From Erysipelothrix sp. UBA3383 (GTDB taxonomy: Bacteria; Bacillota_I; Bacilli_A; Erysipelotrichales; Erysipelotrichaceae): DNA of 10,105 nucleotides. The notes under the pieces were generated by a model. That model was given only the letters and a program-made list of their open reading frames with translations, was not told the DNA's origin and searched no databases. The position numbers and the translations under genes are program-made. The stretch is taken from assembly GCA_002358955.1 (NCBI GenBank), contig DEPV01000007.1:11486-21590 (forward strand). The letters run 5' to 3'. Positions 6,104-10,105 of this stretch are shown here, in pieces (within the stretch, counting starts at the first letter, position 1; each line of letters starts with the position of its first letter).

Positions 6104-6745
6104 ATGAGATTAAGAAAACGAAACTGGTCAGAGGCTGTCTTTGATCAATATAAAGATTATACAGTTACAGAATTTGAAAGTATTAAAGGCAATTGGAAAA
6201 AAGAATTGAACACGGATGTGCTGCATGTTGAAATTGGAGCAGGACGTGGTGATTACTGGCATCAACTTGCAGAGCAATTTCCTAAACGTGGAATTGTTGC
6301 AATGGAGAAAGACTTTACAGCAAGTTCCATTGCTTTAAAGAAGATTGGTGATTATCCAGCTCTCAACAAACGCTTTATCTATGATGATGCTGCAAAGCTT
6401 ACAGAAATGTTTGGTCCTTTAGAGATAGATGTGATTCATTTGAATTTCTCAGATCCATGGCCTAAGAAGCGTCATGCGAAACGACGTCTGACATATAAAA
6501 CAAAGTTGGATGATTATTATGATTTGTTAAGTGATGATGGGGAAATCTGGATGAAGACGGATAACCAAAGTCTTTTCAATTACTCACTGGTCAGTGTAGG
6601 CAGTCATAAGTTTGAACTAGTCGAAGTGGATGTTGACTTTAGAAAAGTTGAACAAGACGATCCACAAAGTGAATACGAACGTAAATTTGTCGGTTTGGGT
6701 CAACCCATCTACCGCGCAATCTGGAGGAAAAAAGATGTTAAGTAA
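6104..6745 (+). CDS. trmB: tRNA (guanine-46-N7)-methyltransferase
   Basis: TrmB methylates N7 of G46 in the tRNA variable loop using SAM. The 213-residue product is full length. Its Rossmann-fold SAM-binding loop is VEIGAGRGD (42-50). The family hallmark NFSDPWPKKRH lies at 114-124, followed by KRRLTY. KTDN (151-154) and the C-terminal SEYERKF...GQPIYR block (189-204) complete the family pattern. The start is supported by GCGAGG six bases before the ATG. It is the first gene of the operon, and its last 11 bases overlap the start of the M42 peptidase gene, which suggests translational coupling. It depends on the SAM made by MetK, encoded about 1 kb upstream, but from a separate transcript. Confidence 0.96.
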   Translation: MRLRKRNWSEAVFDQYKDYTVTEFESIKGNWKKELNTDVLHVEIGAGRGDYWHQLAEQFPKRGIVAMEKDFTASSIALKKIGDYPALNKRFIYDDAAKLTEMFGPLEIDVIHLNFSDPWPKKRHAKRRLTYKTKLDDYYDLLSDDGEIWMKTDNQSLFNYSLVSVGSHKFELVEVDVDFRKVEQDDPQSEYERKFVGLGQPIYRAIWRKKDVK

Positions 6746-7793
6746 ACAACAATTACAATGGTTTGAAAACCTGACTCAAATTGATGGTGTCAGTGGGCAT
6801 GAACATCAAGTAGCACAATACATGCACAAAGAGTTTGAAGCACTGGGTGCAGATAACATTTTCTATGATAACTTAGGGTCAATTATGGCACTAAAAAAAT
6901 CAAGCAATCCAGATGCTAAAAAAGTAATGGTTTTAGGACATATGGATGAAGTTGGATTTTTAGTCAAACAAATCATGCCAAGTGGTGCTTTAAAATTACA
7001 TCCTGTTGGGGGTTGGTTTTCACAGAACTTACTGGCTCACCGTTTAGTCTTAACCACACAAAGTGGTAAACGTTTCCCTGGAACCATTGGTTCCATTCCA
7101 CCACACTTACTACCGGAAGAAAAACGTAACAATCCCATTCAAATTGCAGATATGTTAGCTGATGTGGGTGCACTTGATGAAGCTGATGCTAAAGCAATGG
7201 GGATTCAAGTGGGTGATATGATGGTAGTTCAAGGGGGCTTTGAAGTCTTGAATGATGGAAAACGTCTCTTATCAAAAGCTTTTGATAATCGTTACGGCTG
7301 TGTTATGGCATTAAACATTTTAGAATCGTTTAAAGATGAAGACTTGGACTTTGATCTGTATGTTGGGGCTAGTGTTCAAGAGGAAGTTGGACTTCGTGGT
7401 GCACAAACCATGACTCAACTCTTAAACCCTGATTTTGCAGTAGTACTGGACTGCTCACCGGCCAATGATGTCGCAGATTCAAAAGCGATTGGTATTTTAG
7501 GTGAAGGTGTCTTATTACGTATGGCTGATGGTTCAATGATTGCTCAAAAGGACATCATCAATAAATTTGCTGATATCTGTGTAGAGAATAACATTAAACA
7601 TCAATACTACTTTTCACCAGGTGGTACGGATGCTGGAATCGTCCATAAGTCAAACCATGGTGTTCCAACATTAACATGCTGTATTGTAGCGCGTAACATT
7701 CATACATCAAGTTCCATCTTGGATGTATCGGATTATCTAAGTGCACATCAAGCACTGCATCTTTTCTTAGCATCAAAGCCTTGGGATCAGTAA
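6735..7793 (+). CDS. M42-family metal-dependent aminopeptidase (YtoP/glutamyl aminopeptidase-like)
   Basis: This is a cytoplasmic M42 aminopeptidase, expected to trim N-terminal residues from peptides as a large oligomer with two metal ions. The 352-residue product carries the expected metal ligands: His69 and Asp71 in GHMDEVGF, Asp184 in KAFDNRYG, the catalytic Glu216 and ligand Glu217 in VQEEVGLRG, Asp239 in VLDCSP, and His323 in ARNIHT. Length is normal for the family. The frame is open further upstream, but the start at 6735 is fixed by GGAGG at 6723-6727 and by homology beginning at LSKQQLQWF. It overlaps trmB by 11 bp. The same trmB-M42 pairing is known in Bacillus (ytmQ-ytoP, from memory). 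Substrate preference cannot be read from the sequence. Confidence 0.93.
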   Translation: MLSKQQLQWFENLTQIDGVSGHEHQVAQYMHKEFEALGADNIFYDNLGSIMALKKSSNPDAKKVMVLGHMDEVGFLVKQIMPSGALKLHPVGGWFSQNLLAHRLVLTTQSGKRFPGTIGSIPPHLLPEEKRNNPIQIADMLADVGALDEADAKAMGIQVGDMMVVQGGFEVLNDGKRLLSKAFDNRYGCVMALNILESFKDEDLDFDLYVGASVQEEVGLRGAQTMTQLLNPDFAVVLDCSPANDVADSKAIGILGEGVLLRMADGSMIAQKDIINKFADICVENNIKHQYYFSPGGTDAGIVHKSNHGVPTLTCCIVARNIHTSSSILDVSDYLSAHQALHLFLASKPWDQ

Positions 7794-7794
7794 G

Positions 7795-8481
7795 ATGAAA
7801 AAGCTCTTAATAATCTTATTCAGTCTGGCACTCATCAGTGGCTGTTCTGTCAATCATGATACTCAGACCATCTTAAACCAAGCTCTAGCGATGCCACCTG
7901 CTCCGGGTACCAACCATTCCAAAGGCATGGTGAAGTACTACCTTGGTCCTGATATGGGACTTCGTGCATCAACCCAAACCTCAAGTCTTATTATGATTGA
8001 TCAAACTGAGGTGATGATGAGTCTTAAAGTCTCACAAATTGTTTCAGACTTTTATAAAGAGGATGCGATACGTAGCATGGTTGAATATGCACAGGGAGAT
8101 TCCATTGAAGGGGTGTACCTGGATCAAAATGATCAGCAACAACATTTTGTCTACAATGAGTTGATGATTGATGATGAACTTGCAATCAGCCTTGATAATG
8201 GGGCGATTAGTTTAGTAACACTGATTCATCCTGCACAAAAAAACAGCATGATTCCAGCTTTAATGGGAATCTTGCGATCCACTGATGTGAATGATGATCT
8301 TGTCGTTGCTAAGTTTTCAAATAAAGAAATTATTAAATACGATACCATTCACCGTGAATTCTTTGAACAAGAGGTTCCTGAATCGGGAAGTCTTATTGAT
8401 ATGTACAATCAGATGAATCCTGATAATAAAATTGAAACTGAATTTGAAGATGGTATGGATGAAGCAGAGAGTGAACAATAG
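7795..8481 (+). CDS. Predicted lipoprotein of unknown function
   Basis: The 228-residue product starts MKKLLIILFSLALISGC: a positive n-region, a hydrophobic core and a lipobox (ISGC) with Cys17 as the only cysteine I see. This predicts export by Sec, lipid attachment at Cys17 and anchoring on the outer face of the membrane. The mature part is soluble-looking, with no further membrane segment, and ends in an acidic tail (about residues 213-228). The gene begins one base after the M42 peptidase stop and has only a weak ribosome site, so it is probably translated by coupling. It is followed 10 bases later by the disordered-protein gene, with murC beyond. The context hints at a link with the cell envelope, but I recognise no family and assign no function. 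Confidence 0.8.
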   Translation: MKKLLIILFSLALISGCSVNHDTQTILNQALAMPPAPGTNHSKGMVKYYLGPDMGLRASTQTSSLIMIDQTEVMMSLKVSQIVSDFYKEDAIRSMVEYAQGDSIEGVYLDQNDQQQHFVYNELMIDDELAISLDNGAISLVTLIHPAQKNSMIPALMGILRSTDVNDDLVVAKFSNKEIIKYDTIHREFFEQEVPESGSLIDMYNQMNPDNKIETEFEDGMDEAESEQ

Positions 8482-8491
8482 GAGGCCTTTT

Positions 8492-9112
8492 ATGTTTAGA
8501 AAAATTATGAACGTTCTGTTTGATGAAGAGGAAGTTGTAATCGAGGAAGAACCTCAAGTTGAAGAATATGAAATTCCAAGTATTAAACCCTTAAGAGAAA
8601 AACGTCTTGAAGAACATGGGGCCATTGAGCCACAAGTCACACAAAAAGATTTAAAACCGATTGATTTAGAACCGGCACCCATCAACGAGGATACGGTGTT
8701 TACTCAGGTGCATGCTGTAGAGCGTCCTAAGTCGATGATGATTGATGCTGATGCGCCTAAGTCATCAGATTCTATAAAACAAAGTGAGAAACCACAACGT
8801 AAGATTACACAAGCAACAAGTACTAAAGAGCCGTATCAACCCATTGATATCATCTCTCCTATGTTTGGAGGTCCTGAGAAACCAGCAGAACCACTAACGA
8901 GTGTGAAGCCATCACCCATCAAACGTCGTGAACCTTTAACACAGGTGATTTCACCCATGTATGGGCGTGTTGAAACATCTGAGTCAATGAGTGATTTAAC
9001 ACAAGAAAGTTTGGAACTGGATGTTGAAGCGATGCACTCTACAAGTGATGCAGGAGTGGAGATTCAGGCCAGTTTATATGATTATATTGAAGGATTAGAC
9101 AATGAAGAATAG
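8492..9112 (+). CDS. Acidic, largely disordered protein with two ISPM[FY]G motifs
   Basis: The 206-residue product has a short amphipathic-looking N-terminus (MFRKIMNVLF), a strongly acidic run (DEEEVVIEEE, 11-20), then a long Pro/Lys/Glu/Ser-rich linker without apparent globular fold or membrane span. Two copies of a short motif stand out: ISPMFG (121-126) and ISPMYG (153-158), each preceded by a proline-led hydrophobic stretch (PYQPIDI and PLTQV). The tail (LYDYIEGLDNEE) is acidic. GGAGG at 8481-8485, overlapping the lipoprotein stop, fixes the start at 8492; the frame is open upstream but without a better start. It overlaps murC by 11 bp. In B. subtilis the gene before murC is, from memory, the DNA translocase gene sftA, whose N-terminus is also amphipathic and followed by a flexible linker. 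This may be a stand-alone equivalent of that part, but that is inference. Function unknown. Confidence 0.8.
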   Translation: MFRKIMNVLFDEEEVVIEEEPQVEEYEIPSIKPLREKRLEEHGAIEPQVTQKDLKPIDLEPAPINEDTVFTQVHAVERPKSMMIDADAPKSSDSIKQSEKPQRKITQATSTKEPYQPIDIISPMFGGPEKPAEPLTSVKPSPIKRREPLTQVISPMYGRVETSESMSDLTQESLELDVEAMHSTSDAGVEIQASLYDYIEGLDNEE

Positions 9113-10105
9113 AACCATACACTTTATTGGGATTAAAGGAGCAGGGATGGCCGCTTTAGCACGCATTTGTTATAAGCTAGGCTATGATGTTCAAGGATCA
9201 GATTTAAGTAAGTACATCTTTACACAAGATGAACTCTTGAAGCTTGATATTCCCATTTATGATTTTAATGCCGATAACATTCAAGATGGCATGAGTGTTG
9301 TGATTGGTAATGCATTTGATGATAACCATCCTGAAGTTGCAGCAGCACTTCAAAACGATACGATTAGCAGTTATCGATACCATGATTTTCTAGGGACACT
9401 TTTGAAGGATTATCGCAGTGTTGCAGTATCAGGTACTCATGGTAAAACTACTACGACATCACTTCTTAGAGACATGTTGGCTTATACAAAAGAAACAGGT
9501 TACTTGATTGGTGATGGACGTGGTGACTTAGTACCAGATGATGAATATTTTGCAATTGAAGCATGTGAGTACAAGCGTCACTTCTTAAGTTACAAACCGG
9601 ATATTGCCATCATGACAAGTTTTGAAATTGATCATGTGGATTACTTTAAATCGCAGGCTGATTTCCTGCATGCATTTGAAGAATTTGCACAGAATACTAA
9701 AGAATTGATTATTGTATGGGGAGATGATCCTCATTTTAAAGACTTGGATTTTAAAGATCATAAGATTTTAACGTATGGTCTTCATGAGGGTAATGATTTA
9801 ATAGCTAGCAATATGAGTAATGATACTACCCATACTGAGTTTGATGTTGTATATAAGGGTGATTTTATTCATCGCTTTAATTTACCGATTGTCGGAGACC
9901 ATATGATTTTAGATGCCTTGGCTGTTATTGCTGTTGGTATTTATGATGGTATTGAAGCGGTCGATATGGAAGCGGGTCTGCAACAATTTAAGGGGGCGAA
10001 ACGTCGTTTTGCCATTGATAGTGATGATACTAACATCTACATTGATGATTATGCACATCACCCTACTGAAATTGCAGTGACCCTGGATGCTGCCTTTAAG
10101 CGATA
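9102..10105 (+). CDS. murC: UDP-N-acetylmuramate--L-alanine ligase (3' end outside window)
   Basis: MurC joins L-alanine to UDP-MurNAc with ATP, the first peptide step of peptidoglycan precursor synthesis, in the cytoplasm. The visible 334 codons are about three quarters of a typical MurC. The N-terminal Rossmann-like domain starts HFIGIKGAGMAALA (7-20). The ATP loop SGTHGKTTT lies at 110-118. EACEYKRHF (153-161) and FEIDHVDYF (174-182) are central-domain motifs. GDHMILDALAV (265-275), GAKRRF (298-303) and YIDDYAHHP (313-321) lead into the C-terminal domain. Early assignment as MurC rather than MurD/E/F rests on EACEYKRHF and DYAHHP. The start at 9102 has GAAGGA (9089-9094) seven bases upstream and overlaps the previous gene by 11 bp, so translation is probably coupled. 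The frame runs open to the right edge. Confidence 0.95.
   Translation, partial: MKNRTIHFIGIKGAGMAALARICYKLGYDVQGSDLSKYIFTQDELLKLDIPIYDFNADNIQDGMSVVIGNAFDDNHPEVAAALQNDTISSYRYHDFLGTLLKDYRSVAVSGTHGKTTTTSLLRDMLAYTKETGYLIGDGRGDLVPDDEYFAIEACEYKRHFLSYKPDIAIMTSFEIDHVDYFKSQADFLHAFEEFAQNTKELIIVWGDDPHFKDLDFKDHKILTYGLHEGNDLIASNMSNDTTHTEFDVVYKGDFIHRFNLPIVGDHMILDALAVIAVGIYDGIEAVDMEAGLQQFKGAKRRFAIDSDDTNIYIDDYAHHPTEIAVTLDAAFKR

Noticed and set aside
6630..6734. Longer M42 peptidase starting inside trmB at 6630
   Set aside because: The extension is out-of-frame trmB coding sequence. GGAGG at 6723-6727 and the start of homology place the true start at 6735.
6973..7776. Two minus-strand open frames inside the M42 peptidase gene
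   Set aside because: They are shadows of a gene with all its catalytic residues in place; no ribosome sites.
8432..8491. Longer form of the disordered protein starting inside the lipoprotein gene
   Set aside because: The extra 20 codons are shadow of the lipoprotein tail. GGAGG at 8481-8485 supports the start at 8492.

Overview
The window is AT-rich DNA from a low-GC Gram-positive bacterium (Bacillota). The compact gene style, the SAM-riboswitch-controlled metK, the trmB / M42 peptidase / murC neighbourhood and the protein sequences would fit the Erysipelotrichales (Erysipelothrix-like). That placement is inferred from gene content and was not checked by any search.

Layout. (1) 2-934, plus: the 3' part of a DEAD-box RNA helicase of the DbpA/YxiN type, cut by the left edge. 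(2) 935-2125: no intact gene. It holds hairpins, a decayed minus-strand gene of unknown function (about 1144-1900, broken by frame changes and stops) and a good promoter. (3) 2126-3184, plus: an intact S66-family (LD-carboxypeptidase / MccF-like) serine peptidase whose arginine codons differ sharply from its neighbours. (4) 3185-3710: a second stretch without an intact gene, with a long inverted repeat, a doubtful 50-codon frame and the metK promoter. (5) 3711-3848: a SAM-I-clan riboswitch without a P4 helix, followed by a mutually exclusive antiterminator and terminator. (6) 3869-4966, plus: metK. (7) 4956-6008, minus: tmcAL, convergent with metK and overlapping it by 11 bp. (8) 6104 to the right edge, plus: a tight five-gene operon of trmB, an M42 aminopeptidase, a lipoprotein, a disordered acidic protein with two ISPM[FY]G motifs, and murC (cut by the right edge).

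Function. The core genes serve RNA and ribosome maturation (helicase, TmcAL ac4C34, TrmB m7G46), SAM supply (MetK, which feeds TrmB), peptide turnover (M42) and peptidoglycan precursor synthesis (MurC). From memory, the trmB - ytoP - ... - murC order matches the Bacillus subtilis chromosome, where sftA lies just upstream of murC. Here that slot holds the 206-residue disordered protein. The S66 peptidase between two degraded stretches looks like an acquired island in an otherwise housekeeping region.

The items most worth a second look are the P4-less riboswitch with its complete switching geometry, the twin-motif protein beside murC, and the S66 peptidase island. I did not find convincing evidence for a wholly new multi-gene system.
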